A stretch of DNA of 52,295 nt, from NCBI GenBank assembly GCA_022820945.1, contig JAJEEP010000026.1, forward strand, positions 1 to 52,295, written 5' to 3'. Made by a program: the position numbers and the translations under genes. Under the pieces are notes generated by a model, which was given only the letters and a program-made list of their open reading frames with translations, was not told where the DNA came from and did no database searches. Source of the DNA: Alphaproteobacteria bacterium (GTDB lineage: Bacteria > Pseudomonadota > Alphaproteobacteria > UBA828). Shown here piece by piece: positions 6,886 through 15,741 of this stretch. How positions within the stretch are numbered: the first letter of the stretch is position 1; each line of letters begins with the position of its first letter.

Positions 6886-9120
6886 TCACAGAAAACGATT
6901 GGCGGCGGGGAAGCCGCGCGGCGCCGCGCGCCCGGCCTGCCCTCGCTTGCCGCGCCACTGGTCGAGCACCGTCTCGGTGCGCACGCCGGTGCCCGAGCGC
7001 CAGCGCAGCCCCGCCGCGCCGTCGAACACCTGCGCGTCCGAGAGCGCCGCATCGCGGTAGCGCTGCAGGATCACGCCGCGGCCGCGCGCCATGGTGGGCA
7101 CCTCGGCAGCCGGGAAGATCACCAGCCGCCGGTTGGTGCCGACCACCGCGACCCAGTCGCCGGCCGCCTCGACACAGACCGCAGCCTCCGCCCCTTCCGC
7201 CAGATTGAGTACCTGGCGCCCCGCGCGGGTCTGGGCGACGACCTCGTCCTCGGGCACGAAGAATCCGCGCCCGTCGCTCGCCGCCACCAGCAGGCGCCGG
7301 CCAAGGCGGTGCGCGAACAGCGCGACAGGCTCGTGATCGTTGCCGAGGTCGACCATGAGACGCACCGGCTCGCCGAAGCCGCGCCCGCCGGGCAGCCGAT
7401 CCGCCGCGAGCATGTAGAAACGCCCGTTGGTGGCAAAAAGCAGCAGCCTGTCCGTGGTCTCGGCATGGAAGCGGAAACGCTCGCGGTCGCCATCCTTGTA
7501 ACGCACCGCCGCGTCCGCCTCGGCATGGCCCTTGATCGCGCGGATCCACCCCTTCGCCGAGCAAATCACGGTGATCGGCTCGCGCTCCACCAGCGCCTCT
7601 ACCGGGACTTCCTGCGGCAGAGGCGCCTCTCCGATGGAGGTTCGGCGCGCGCCGAGCGCGGTCTCTTGCCCGAAGCGTGTCTTCATCTCCGCGATCTCGG
7701 CGGCGAGCACGGTCTTCTGCCGGCGGGTGCTGTTCGCGAGCTTCTCCAGCTGGCCGCGCTCCGCCTCCAGCGCCTCGTGCTCGCGCCTGATCGCCGCCTC
7801 CTCGAGCCGGCGCAGTGCGCGCAGGCGCATGTTGAGGATCGCGTCCGCCTGCACCTCGCTGATTCCGAACGCGCCCATCAGCGCCGCCCGCGGCTCGTCC
7901 TCCTCGCGCACGATGCGAATCACCTCGTCAAGATTGAGGTATGCAATGAGATAGCCGCCGAGCACGTCGAGCCGGTGAGCGATCGCCGCCAGCCGATGGG
8001 CGGTGCGCCGCAGCAGGACCTCGCGCCGGTGATCCAGAAACGCCTGCAGCACCTGCTTGAGCGTCATCACGCGGGGGACGCCCGCCGCATCCAGCATGTT
8101 CATGTTGAGCCCGATGCGGGTCTCCAGCTCGGTCTGGCGGAACAACATCTCCATCAGGAGCTCGGCTTCGACCGTGCGGCTCTTGGGCTCCAGGACGATG
8201 CGCACGTCCTCGGCCGATTCGTCCCGCACGTCCGCGAGCAGGGCGAGCTTGCGAGCCTGAAGAAGCTCGGCGATGCGCTCGATCAGCCGCGCCTTCTGCA
8301 CCTGATAGGGAATCTCGGTGACCACGATCTGGTACTGGCCGCGGCCGATGTTTTCCTTCTGCCAGCGCGCGCGGACCCGGAAGCCGCCGCGGCCTGTCGC
8401 GTAGGCCTCTGCGATCTGCTCGCGGTCCTCGACCAGCACGCCGCCCGTCGGGAAGTCCGGCCCCGGCACGAGCGCCACCAGGGCATCGTCCGCGAGCTTG
8501 GGGTCCTTCAGCAGTGCGGTGAGTGCATTGCAGAGCTCGCCGGCGTTGTGAGGCGGGATGCTGGTGGCGAGGCCCACGGCGATCCCGGTCGCCCCGTTGG
8601 CGAGCAGGTTGGGGAAGGCCGCCGGCAGCACCACCGGCTCGCTGTCGCCGCCGTCGTAGGTCTCGCGGAAGTCGACCGCGTCTTCGTCGAGCCCGTCGAG
8701 CAGCGCTTGTGCGACCTCGGTGAGTCGCGCCTCGGTGTAGCGCATCGCCGCGGCGTTATCGCCATCGACATTGCCGAAATTGCCCTGCCCCTCGACCAGC
8801 GCGTAGCGCGCGGCGAAGGTCTGGGCGAGCCGAACCAGGGCGTCATAAACCGCCGCGTCGCCGTGGGGGTGGTACTTGCCTATCACGTCGCCCACGACGC
8901 GCGCGCACTTCTTGAAACCCGCGTCGGGATCGAGCTTCAGAGCCCGCATGGCATAGAGGAGACGGCGCTGGACCGGCTTGAGCCCGTCGCGCACGTCGGG
9001 CAGCGAGCGCGCGGTGATCGTCGAGAGCGCATAGGCCAGATAACGCTCGCTCAGCGCATCGCCGAGCGGTACGGGATGGACCGCACCCTCGGTTTCGGCC
9101 TCGCCTGCGATTCGCGCCAT
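6886..9120 (-). CDS. parC: DNA topoisomerase IV subunit A
   Basis: A 744-residue type IIA topoisomerase A subunit that cuts and rejoins DNA to separate daughter chromosomes. The catalytic tyrosine is Y128 in AAAMRYTEARL. The N-terminal core includes LPDVRDGLKPVQRR (40-53) and KYHPHGDAAVYDALVR (82-97). The C-terminal third is a short beta-pinwheel without the GyrA-box of gyrase, and the length fits ParC rather than GyrA (usually 850 or more). ParE is not nearby. Position 89 is Ala where E. coli GyrA has Ser83. It lies 31 bases downstream of recO on the same strand. Confidence 0.92.
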   Translation of the reverse strand: MARIAGEAETEGAVHPVPLGDALSERYLAYALSTITARSLPDVRDGLKPVQRRLLYAMRALKLDPDAGFKKCARVVGDVIGKYHPHGDAAVYDALVRLAQTFAARYALVEGQGNFGNVDGDNAAAMRYTEARLTEVAQALLDGLDEDAVDFRETYDGGDSEPVVLPAAFPNLLANGATGIAVGLATSIPPHNAGELCNALTALLKDPKLADDALVALVPGPDFPTGGVLVEDREQIAEAYATGRGGFRVRARWQKENIGRGQYQIVVTEIPYQVQKARLIERIAELLQARKLALLADVRDESAEDVRIVLEPKSRTVEAELLMEMLFRQTELETRIGLNMNMLDAAGVPRVMTLKQVLQAFLDHRREVLLRRTAHRLAAIAHRLDVLGGYLIAYLNLDEVIRIVREEDEPRAALMGAFGISEVQADAILNMRLRALRRLEEAAIRREHEALEAERGQLEKLANSTRRQKTVLAAEIAEMKTRFGQETALGARRTSIGEAPLPQEVPVEALVEREPITVICSAKGWIRAIKGHAEADAAVRYKDGDRERFRFHAETTDRLLLFATNGRFYMLAADRLPGGRGFGEPVRLMVDLGNDHEPVALFAHRLGRRLLVAASDGRGFFVPEDEVVAQTRAGRQVLNLAEGAEAAVCVEAAGDWVAVVGTNRRLVIFPAAEVPTMARGRGVILQRYRDAALSDAQVFDGAAGLRWRSGTGVRTETVLDQWRGKRGQAGRAAPRGFPAANRFL

Positions 9121-9151
9121 GACAGCCGCTATAGCATAGGCGGCGAGCGGA

Positions 9152-9919
9152 TTAAGGGTCTTGCGTATCCGGTGCGGTGAGCGGGGGCGCGGACCCTGCC
9201 TGCAGACGATCGATAAAGCGCTCTCGGGCTGCGGGCATGCGACCGCCCTGCCCTGCGAACACGTGCTTCTCGAAGAACCAGCCCGTTAGCCGCAAGCCCG
9301 GTACGATGTCGGCGACGGGGACGGCGGCGCTATCCTTTGATCGCGTGAGAAAGGGCGGCAGCAGCAGCAGCTTGTCCGCATAGGGCGCGGCGGCCTCGCG
9401 CGAGACCGCGCGCCCGCTGCGGGGCGACACGTAGGCCAGGTCTTCGACCGATCCGGTCGCCGCACAGGCCGAAAGGTCGAGACCGAAGCCAAGCTCGGCA
9501 AGCAGCGCGAGCTCCCAGCGCACCACCGCCTCAGCCCATTGTTCGCCCGCTTCGAGCGTGTCTAGCAGGCGTTCGGTGTCGGCATAGATCTGCGGATAGG
9601 GATGCCGTTCGGGCAACGTCGCCTCTGTCAGCGCGCAGACGGCGGCGAGCGCCGCGAGGCGGGGAGGATCGTCCAGCAGCAGGCTCGCACGCGCACGCAC
9701 GAGCTCGCAGGCGTAGCGGCCCAAGTGTTCGGCGAGGCGGGCCTGCCAGCGGGCCGTGAGCGTATTTCCCGCCTCGTAGAGCCCGCGCGCGCGCCGGCCG
9801 CGGGCGCCGTGAACCAGCCCGGCGTGGCGGCCGTGATGCTCGGTCAGCAGCGAGACAACGGCTGCATTCTCGCCATGGCGGCGGGCGGAGAGAACGATCC
9901 CCGTATCGCTCCATTCCAT
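9152..9919 (-). CDS. recO: DNA repair protein RecO
   Basis: A 255-residue protein of the RecO family, which helps RecR load RecA onto SSB-coated single-stranded DNA. It starts with the typical MEWSDTGIVLSARRHGENA OB-fold strand, followed by GLVHGARGRRARGLYEAGN. The helical C-terminal part contains ELALLAELGFGLDL and the SPRSGRAVSREAA segment, normal for alphaproteobacterial RecO. I chose ATG 9919 because it is preceded by a purine-rich GGGGGCAGGGG and the sequence further upstream has no family similarity. Its promoter region is shared with the divergent thiamine transporter. Confidence 0.88.
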   Translation of the reverse strand: MEWSDTGIVLSARRHGENAAVVSLLTEHHGRHAGLVHGARGRRARGLYEAGNTLTARWQARLAEHLGRYACELVRARASLLLDDPPRLAALAAVCALTEATLPERHPYPQIYADTERLLDTLEAGEQWAEAVVRWELALLAELGFGLDLSACAATGSVEDLAYVSPRSGRAVSREAAAPYADKLLLLPPFLTRSKDSAAVPVADIVPGLRLTGWFFEKHVFAGQGGRMPAARERFIDRLQAGSAPPLTAPDTQDP

Positions 9920-9982
9920 CCCCTGCCCCCGAATCCGCTCCAGCGCGGCACCGACTGAAACACTGCCGTGCCCACACTGCGC

Positions 9983-10011
9983 TTGCAACGAATCGGCCGC
10001 TTCGCCACAAT
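9983..10011 (+). promoter_or_regulatory. Candidate sigma-70-type promoter for thiZXY
   Basis: TTGCAA (9983-9988) and CACAAT (10006-10011) are separated by exactly 17 bases. A start site about seven bases downstream would fall near 10018, just before the TPP aptamer begins. Position and spacing support it, although both hexamers are imperfect. Confidence 0.45.
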
Positions 10012-10019
10012 CGCAAGCG

Positions 10020-10106
10020 CTCTGGGGGAGCCGTACGCGGCTGAGAGGTCGGAACAACCCCGACGACCCCTTGAACCTGATCCGGTTAGGACCGGCGTAG
10101 GAAACG
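10020..10106 (+). promoter_or_regulatory. TPP (THI element) riboswitch
   Basis: All the conserved blocks of the thiamine pyrophosphate aptamer are present in order: GGGGGAGCC (10024-10032), GGCTGAGA (10039-10046), ACCCCTTGAACCTGATCCGG (10066-10085) and CCGGCGTAGGAAA (10092-10104). The 3' end of the aptamer (TAGGAAA) lies six bases before the GTG of thiZ, so it may itself be the ribosome binding site. Ligand binding would then block translation directly. No separate terminator hairpin lies between the aptamer and the gene. It ties the transporter to cellular thiamine status. Confidence 0.95.
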
Positions 10107-10110
10107 AGAC

Positions 10111-10878
10111 GTGACCCCGCCAGAACACCCACAATCCGAATCGGACCACGCCGTCCGGGTCGAGGCCGCACGCTTCGGCTTCGAGGGCACGCTGCTCTTC
10201 GACGGTCTGGAGTTGACCTTGGAGCGGGGCCGCTGGACCTGCCTGCTGGGACCGAGCGGCGTGGGAAAATCCAGCTTGCTCCGGGTCATCGCGGGCCTGG
10301 AGCGGCTGGAATCCGGCAGCCTGAGCGTCCTGAGCGGCGCGTCGGTCGCTTACATGGCACAGCAGGATCTGCTCATGCCGTGGCTCAGCGCGCTCGGCAA
10401 CGTCTCCCTCGGCGCGCGGCTCAGAGGCGAGACGCCCGACCGGGCGCGCGCCCTCGCGATGCTGGAGCGCGTGGGTTTGGGCGGGGATGCGGACGCCCTG
10501 CCGCACACCCTTTCGGGCGGTATGCGCCAGCGGGTCGCGCTCGCCCGCACCCTGATGGAGGACCGGCCCATCGTGCTCATGGACGAGCCCTTCTCTGCGC
10601 TCGACGCAATTACGCGGATGCGCTTGCAGGAGCTTGCCGCCGGCCTCCTCGCCGGGCGCACGGTGCTGTTGGTCACGCATGATCCGCTTGAGGCGCTCCG
10701 GCTGGGCGAGCGGATCTACGTCATGGCCGGCCGGCCGGCGGCTTTGCAACGCGCCTCAGCGCCCGGAGGGGCACCGCCCCGCAAGCCCGGCGACCGCACC
10801 CTCCAGGCTCAGCACGCCGCGCTGCTGGAACGGCTCGCTGCGGCCGACGACGCCGGCGTCGACGCGCGGCCCCACTGA
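10111..10878 (+). CDS. thiZ: ABC transporter ATP-binding protein for thiamine pyrimidine precursor
   Basis: A 255-residue ABC ATPase. Walker A GPSGVGKS is at 47-54, the Q-loop is at MAQQDLLMPW, the signature is LSGGMRQR, Walker B is IVLMDEPFSALD and the switch histidine is in LLVTHD. It starts with GTG directly after the TPP riboswitch and is followed by a permease and an NMT1-type binding protein. This is the ThiZ-ThiX-ThiY arrangement proposed for uptake of formylaminopyrimidine-type thiamine precursors. The ATPase alone could belong to the nitrate/taurine group, but the riboswitch fixes the pathway. Confidence 0.9.
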   Translation: MTPPEHPQSESDHAVRVEAARFGFEGTLLFDGLELTLERGRWTCLLGPSGVGKSSLLRVIAGLERLESGSLSVLSGASVAYMAQQDLLMPWLSALGNVSLGARLRGETPDRARALAMLERVGLGGDADALPHTLSGGMRQRVALARTLMEDRPIVLMDEPFSALDAITRMRLQELAAGLLAGRTVLLVTHDPLEALRLGERIYVMAGRPAALQRASAPGGAPPRKPGDRTLQAQHAALLERLAAADDAGVDARPH

Positions 10879-10893
10879 TGGCACGGACCTGGA

Positions 10894-11634
10894 ATGCGCG
10901 CCCTCAGGCTGACGACGATCTGCGGCGTCCTGGTGCTGGTCTGGCAGGCGATCGTCTGGCTGGCAGACACGCCCCACTACATCCTGCCGGGGCCGGCGCG
11001 GGTGGGGGCGACCTGGTGGGAGCATGTGGGGCTGATCCTGGGCCATGCCCAGACCACGCTGCTGGAGATCGCGCTCGGCCTCGTGCTGGGCACGCTGCTG
11101 GGCGTAATCAGTGCGCTGGTGCTCACCTACGTCAGGCCGGCGCGGCTCTGGCTCCTGCCGGTTCTGGTGGCATCCCAAGCGGTTCCGGTCTTCGCGCTTG
11201 CGCCGATTCTCGTGCTCTGGCTCGGCTACGGCATCGCGTCCAAGGTCGCGATGGCGACTCTCATCATCTACTTCCCCGTGGCCGCGAACTTCTTCGACGG
11301 GTTGCGGCGCACCGAGCCGGGCTGGCTCGATCTCGCGCGCGCCATGGGCGCGAGCCCGTGGCGCACGCTGTGGCGCATCCGCGTGCCGGCGGCGCTCCCC
11401 GCCTTGGCCTCGGGCGTCCGTGTCGCCGCCGCGGTGGCACCCATCGGCGCCGTGGTGGGCGAGTGGGTGGGCTCCAGCGCGGGCCTCGGCTTCCTCATGC
11501 TGCACGCCAACGGGCGCATGCAGATCGATCTGATGTTCGCCGTGCTGCTCACCCTCGCGGTCTTCGCGGTGGCGATCTACTTCATCATCGACCACGTGCT
11601 GCGCCGGGCTCTGCACTGGCAGCCCGACACCTGA
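10894..11634 (+). CDS. thiX: ABC transporter permease for thiamine pyrimidine precursor
   Basis: A 246-residue inner-membrane permease of the BPD_transp_1 family with about six helices. The EAA loop that docks the ATPase is visible at about 133-160 (EPGWLDLARAMGASPWRTL). It starts at ATG 10894, fifteen bases after thiZ. An overlapping ATG at 10878 is in another frame and opens only a shadow frame. It forms the membrane channel of the riboswitch-controlled transporter. Confidence 0.88.
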   Translation: MRALRLTTICGVLVLVWQAIVWLADTPHYILPGPARVGATWWEHVGLILGHAQTTLLEIALGLVLGTLLGVISALVLTYVRPARLWLLPVLVASQAVPVFALAPILVLWLGYGIASKVAMATLIIYFPVAANFFDGLRRTEPGWLDLARAMGASPWRTLWRIRVPAALPALASGVRVAAAVAPIGAVVGEWVGSSAGLGFLMLHANGRMQIDLMFAVLLTLAVFAVAIYFIIDHVLRRALHWQPDT

Positions 11635-11657
11635 ATTACCAACCGGGAGAATGACAT

Positions 11658-12617
11658 ATGCGAAATTTCGCAAAGACATTGCTGGCAGTCGTCGCCTTGT
11701 GCCTGGCGGCGGCCCTGATCGCACCGAAACCCTCTGCCGCGGCCGAGAAGCTGACCGTGCTGCTCGACTGGTTCGTCAATCCCGATCACGCGCCCCTCTA
11801 CGTGGCCCTTGAGCAGGGCTACTTCGCGGACGCGGGCCTGGAGGTCGAGCTGATCGCGCCGGCCGATCCCAACGACCCGCCCAAGCTGGTCGCGGCCGAG
11901 AAGGCGGACCTCGCGGTCTCCTACCAGCCGCAGCTTCACCTCCAGGTGGCCGAAGGGCTGCCGCTGGTGCGCATCGCGACGCTGGTGGCGACGCCGCTCA
12001 ACACGCTGCTGGTGCTGGCCGACGGTCCGGTCCAGTCCATCGCCGATCTCAAGGGGCGCACCGTGGGCTACTCGGTCGGCGGCTTCGAGGACGCGCTGCT
12101 CGGCGCGATGCTGGAGCGCCACGGCCTGAGCGTCGACGACGTGACCCTGGTCAACGTCAACTTCTCGCTCTCGCCATCGCTGCTCTCCGGCCAGGTCGAT
12201 GCCGTGATCGGCGCCTACCGCAACTTCGAGCTCAACCAGATGGACATCGAGGGCCACGCCGGCCGCGCCTTCTACATCGAGGAGGAAGGCGTGCCGCCCT
12301 ACGACGAGCTCATCGTCGTCGCCCACACCGGCCGGCAAGGCGACCCCGCGCTCCGGGGCTTCGTCGATGCCCTGGAACGCGGCGTGCAGTTCCTCATCAA
12401 TCACCCGGACGAGTCCTGGCAGCTGTTCCTGCGAGGCCAGGAAGAACTCGACGACGAGCTCAACAAGCGCGCCTGGCGCGACACGCTGCCGCGCTTCGCG
12501 CTGAGGCCGGCGGCGCTGGATACCGCACGCTACGAGCGCTTCGCCGTCTTCCTCCAGGCCCAGGGGCTGATCCCGGAGGCACTGCCCGCCTCGGCCTACG
12601 CAGTGGAGCTCGACTAA
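11658..12617 (+). CDS. thiY: Thiamine precursor-binding protein (NMT1/THI5-like)
   Basis: A 319-residue periplasmic binding protein. A signal peptide covers about residues 1-29 (MRNFAKTLLAVVALCLAAAL, cleavage near SAAAE). The mature part begins KLTVLLDWFVNPDHAPLYVA, which is typical of the NMT1/THI5 family that binds pyrimidine precursors, and includes the GYSVGGFEDALL loop. GGGAGA precedes ATG 11658. It is the third gene of the TPP-riboswitch operon. Its stop overlaps the stop of the convergent cofD gene by four bases, so the two transcription units abut without a terminator that I can see. Confidence 0.9.
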   Translation: MRNFAKTLLAVVALCLAAALIAPKPSAAAEKLTVLLDWFVNPDHAPLYVALEQGYFADAGLEVELIAPADPNDPPKLVAAEKADLAVSYQPQLHLQVAEGLPLVRIATLVATPLNTLLVLADGPVQSIADLKGRTVGYSVGGFEDALLGAMLERHGLSVDDVTLVNVNFSLSPSLLSGQVDAVIGAYRNFELNQMDIEGHAGRAFYIEEEGVPPYDELIVVAHTGRQGDPALRGFVDALERGVQFLINHPDESWQLFLRGQEELDDELNKRAWRDTLPRFALRPAALDTARYERFAVFLQAQGLIPEALPASAYAVELD

Positions 12618-13585
12618 CGCGCCGCGCCGCGCCTATTGGCGAACGCGAGGACCGCGCGGGAGAGGGCCTGCTTCTCCTCGCGCGCGGTCATCATCGTGGC
12701 CGTAACCTCGACCGCGACGCCGGTCGCAGCGATTCCGGCCGCTTCGGCCCGGTCGGCCTCGTCGAGCACGAAGCCGTCGATCAGCCCGGCGTAGTGCTCA
12801 GCAATGGCGAGGGCGCTCGGCGCGATGCCGCGCTCCGCCATCATCTTCGCGGTCGGCCCCTTAACCGCCTCCCCACCGATGATGGGCGAGACCGCGATCA
12901 CCGGTGCCTCGCAGGCCGCGAGCGCGTCGCGCACGCCAGGAACGGCGAGAATCGGGTCGATGCTGATGTAGGGGTTTGACGGGCAGACGATGACGGCCCC
13001 GAGATCGGGCGCCGCCAGCGCATCGAGAAACCCGGACGAGGCCCGCGCCTGCTCGGCCCCTTCGTGACGGAACCCCAGCACCTTCGGCCTACACCGCTCG
13101 CGCACGAAATAGTGCTGGAAGGCGAGCGGGCCGTCCTCGGTCTCGACAACGGTCGGCACCGGGTCGTCGCTCATGGGCACGATGCGCGCCTCGATGCCGA
13201 GCCTCGCACACAGGTCAGACGTGACCGTGCTCAGGCTCTCGCCGGCCCGCAGTCGCCGCGTGCGCTCCACATGGATGGCGAGGTCCTTGTCGCCGAGGAA
13301 GAACCAAGTCTCGCCGCCGAGTGCCCCCAGCGCCTCCATGAAGGCGCCGCTCTCCCCTGCCCGCCCCCAGCCGGTCTCCAGGTTCGCGAGCCCGGCCAGC
13401 GTGTAGGTGAGCGTGTCGAGGTCGGGGCAAACCTTGAGACCGAGATGCTCGAAGTCGTCGCCGGTGTTGGTGACGACCGTGAGACGGCCGGGATTCTCCA
13501 GCACATCGCAGAGGCCGAGCGCGAGCTTGGCGCCGCCCACCCCGCCGGAGAGCGCGATGTAGCTGGCGTCAGCGGAAGAGGTCAT
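12614..13585 (-). CDS. cofD: 2-phospho-L-lactate transferase (coenzyme F420 biosynthesis)
   Basis: A 323-residue CofD/FbiA protein that transfers a phospho-organic acid (phospholactate or a relative) to the deazaflavin Fo to give F420-0 or dehydro-F420-0. Seen are the N-terminal LSGGVGGAKLALGL (12-25), VTNTGDDFEHLGL and CPDLDTLTYTLAGL, plus CPSNPYISIDPIL and SPIIGGEAVKGPTAKMM. I prefer ATG 13585 (GAGG upstream) to the GTG at 13612 because the fold starts shortly after it. It overlaps cofE by 17 bases and is last in a four-gene minus-strand operon. cofC and the Fo synthase genes are not in the window. Confidence 0.92.
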   Translation of the reverse strand: MTSSADASYIALSGGVGGAKLALGLCDVLENPGRLTVVTNTGDDFEHLGLKVCPDLDTLTYTLAGLANLETGWGRAGESGAFMEALGALGGETWFFLGDKDLAIHVERTRRLRAGESLSTVTSDLCARLGIEARIVPMSDDPVPTVVETEDGPLAFQHYFVRERCRPKVLGFRHEGAEQARASSGFLDALAAPDLGAVIVCPSNPYISIDPILAVPGVRDALAACEAPVIAVSPIIGGEAVKGPTAKMMAERGIAPSALAIAEHYAGLIDGFVLDEADRAEAAGIAATGVAVEVTATMMTAREEKQALSRAVLAFANRRGAAR

Positions 13586-14354
13586 CGGCCTCGTCGCGAA
13601 TGAGCGCGGCACCGTCGTTGCCCGGCCCTGCAGCAGCGAGTCCGCGCACCACCACCACGGGCATGCCCTCGTCGGCCTCGCCCTGCAGCAGCGAGGCGGC
13701 GGCGGCCAGTTCGTCCGCCAGCGCCACCTGGGTCACTTCCAGCGGCCGGCCGAAGAGATCGTCGCGCCCCCGAAGATCGAGCAGGGACGGCAACCCCGCG
13801 GCGCCCAGCGCGAGGCCCACGGTGCCCACCCGCCAGGCGCGTCCGACACTGTCGTTGACGATCACGGCGCAGTCCGTGCCGAGCCGGTCCCGCAACCCCT
13901 CGCGCAAACGTTGCGCGCTGCCGTCGGGATCGCGCGGCAGCAGCAACACCCGCTCATCCGCGCCCGCCGGCTCCACATTGGAGTTGTCGATGCCGGCGTT
14001 CGCCATAACGAACCCCAGCCGGTGCTCCACGATGATGACCCCGGGCCGATGGCGCACCACCCGCCGCGACTCGCTCAGGATCAGCTCGACCATGCGCGGG
14101 TCCTTGTCGGCGCGGGCGGCAAGCTCCCGCGCTTCGGCACCGGCCTCGATCTCTGCCAGATTGGCGTAGCGCCCCTCGCTCTTGGACACGATCTTTTGCG
14201 CGACCACGAGCACGTCGCCGGCCGCCGCCGCTTCACCGGCTTGTGCGAAGCCGTCTGCGATCAACGCCGCGAGATCGTCGCCGGGCTGCACCATGGGAAT
14301 GCCCGGCAACGCGAAGAGGGAGAGCGCGCGGGGTCGCGCCGGCCGTGCGGTCAT
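13569..14354 (-). CDS. cofE: Coenzyme F420-0:L-glutamate ligase
   Basis: A 261-residue CofE/FbiB N-domain protein that adds gamma-linked glutamates to F420-0 using GTP. Typical blocks are LPGIPMVQPGDDLAALI, VLVVAQKIVSKSEGR, the nucleotide/metal region VMANAGIDNSNVE, VIVNDSVGRAWRVGTVG and the C-terminal IRDEADDLFR. It lacks the C-terminal nitroreductase-like domain of mycobacterial FbiB, so the dehydro-F420 reduction step, if used, needs another enzyme. Its ATG overlaps the stop of the upstream oxidoreductase gene (ATGA). Confidence 0.92.
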   Translation of the reverse strand: MTARPARPRALSLFALPGIPMVQPGDDLAALIADGFAQAGEAAAAGDVLVVAQKIVSKSEGRYANLAEIEAGAEARELAARADKDPRMVELILSESRRVVRHRPGVIIVEHRLGFVMANAGIDNSNVEPAGADERVLLLPRDPDGSAQRLREGLRDRLGTDCAVIVNDSVGRAWRVGTVGLALGAAGLPSLLDLRGRDDLFGRPLEVTQVALADELAAAASLLQGEADEGMPVVVVRGLAAAGPGNDGAALIRDEADDLFR

Positions 14355-14809
14355 CGCGACGCGCCGCCTCCGCCGGCAGCGCTCCAGCTTGTGACCCGCT
14401 CGATCCTGATCGCGATTACCGGAAGCGGCGCCAGGTCCATCGCGCGGTACTGCCGATACTTGGCACGCAGGAGAACCTGGGCCGCGTCGTGCTCGGCGCC
14501 GCTCTCCAGAATCTCCGCCCGGCCGCGCACCATGACCCAGCGCAGCCTCGTCCAGTCGTCATCGTCATAGTGATCGGCGGTCAGCACGACGTTCGGGTTC
14601 TCCGCGATATTGCGGAGGCGCTTCAGCGGCCTCCCGCTCTTGGGCTTGCGATCGATCGTCATGTAGACGGAATCGTCGGCGAGGGCGAAGCACACCGGGC
14701 CGGCATTCGGGAGGCCCGCCCCATCCGCCGTCGCGAGATACGCCACCCGCTGCGCCTCCAGGAAGGCGCGCTCGTCCTCCCCGAGGACGGCCGCCCTGCC
14801 CCCGCCCAT
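14351..14809 (-). CDS. Split beta-barrel (PPOX-class) F420-dependent oxidoreductase
   Basis: A 152-residue FMN/F420-binding split-barrel protein. It has the normal pattern of this class: FLEAQRVAYLATADGAGLP, PVCFALADDSVYMTIDRKPK, LRNIAENPNVVLTADHYDDD and RWVMVRGRAEIL. It resembles the small family linked to F420 in actinobacteria (Rv0121-like), and its position between an LLM oxidoreductase and cofE supports F420 rather than FMN as cofactor. The gene begins 21 bases after the LLM gene and its stop overlaps the cofE start. The substrate cannot be told from the sequence. Confidence 0.8.
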   Translation of the reverse strand: MGGGRAAVLGEDERAFLEAQRVAYLATADGAGLPNAGPVCFALADDSVYMTIDRKPKSGRPLKRLRNIAENPNVVLTADHYDDDDWTRLRWVMVRGRAEILESGAEHDAAQVLLRAKYRQYRAMDLAPLPVIAIRIERVTSWSAAGGGGASR

Positions 14810-14830
14810 GTCGCTACAGTGCCGCCAGGT

Positions 14831-15694
14831 TCAGATGTCCGCGAGCGCCGTCTTGATCCGCTCGATGGCGTCGATGTGGGCTCTCGGCGAGGAGAGTCCC
14901 ATGCCCATCGTGTTGACCGAATAGTGCGTGGCGCCGAGCTTCTTCCAGCCCGCGGCGTGCTCTCGCCACTGCTCGGGCGTCTTGTCCAGCACGTCGAGCC
15001 AGGTCTCGATCCCGACCGCCGCCGGGTCCCGGCCGGCATCCCGGATGTAGCCGCGGAACTTCTCGACCTCGGCCGCGCCTTCCTCGTCCGGCGCGAAGAG
15101 CGGGAACCAGCCGTCGCCCAGCCGGGCGGTGCGCCTCAGCACGGCATCGGCATGGCCGCCGAACCAGACGGGGATGGGCTGCTGGACCGGGAGCGGGTTC
15201 AGCCCGGCATCGGTGATGCGATGATCCTGCCCTTCGTAGGTGATGAGCTCGTTGGTCCAGAGCAGGCGCATGACCTCGATCTGCTCCTCGATGCGCCGCG
15301 CGCGGTCCCCGAAATCCATGCCGAGGGCTTCGTATTCCACGTGGTTCCAGCCGATCGCCACGCCGAGCCGGAGTCGGCCTTCGCAGAGCACGTCGAGCGC
15401 CGCCGCCTGCTTTGCCACCAGGGCGGCCTGACGCTGCGGCAGGATGATGATTCCGGTCACGAATTCGAGCCGGGTGACGGCAGCGAGGAAGCCGAACAGC
15501 ACGAAAGGCTCGTGGAACGCATCGGTGTGCTTGTAGGGGCCCTTGAGATCGTGGGTCGCGGCGTTGCCGCCGAGCACGTGGTCGAAGGCGAGGACATGCT
15601 TGTATCCCAGCGCTTCGGCCGCCTGCCCGTAGTCGCGAACGACCGCAGGATCGTTGCCGATCTCGGTCTGTGGAAAAACAACACCAAGCTGCAT
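14831..15694 (-). CDS. LLM-class (luciferase-like) F420-dependent oxidoreductase
   Basis: A 287-residue TIM-barrel protein of the bacterial luciferase-like superfamily. It shows LGVVFPQTEIGNDPAVVRDY, HVLAFDHVLGG, LEFVTGIIILPQRQAALVAK and LDVLCEGRLRLGVAIGWN, the last typical of F420-dependent members (Rv2161c-like). It is the first gene of the operon that also encodes cofE and cofD, so its own cofactor is made by downstream genes. FMNH2-dependent monooxygenases share the fold, but the context favours F420. Substrate unknown. Confidence 0.85.
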   Translation of the reverse strand: MQLGVVFPQTEIGNDPAVVRDYGQAAEALGYKHVLAFDHVLGGNAATHDLKGPYKHTDAFHEPFVLFGFLAAVTRLEFVTGIIILPQRQAALVAKQAAALDVLCEGRLRLGVAIGWNHVEYEALGMDFGDRARRIEEQIEVMRLLWTNELITYEGQDHRITDAGLNPLPVQQPIPVWFGGHADAVLRRTARLGDGWFPLFAPDEEGAAEVEKFRGYIRDAGRDPAAVGIETWLDVLDKTPEQWREHAAGWKKLGATHYSVNTMGMGLSSPRAHIDAIERIKTALADI

Positions 15695-15741
15695 TCAGGG
15701 CCTCCCTCGCTCACGGTTGCGCGCGCGGCCGGCGCGGCCAC

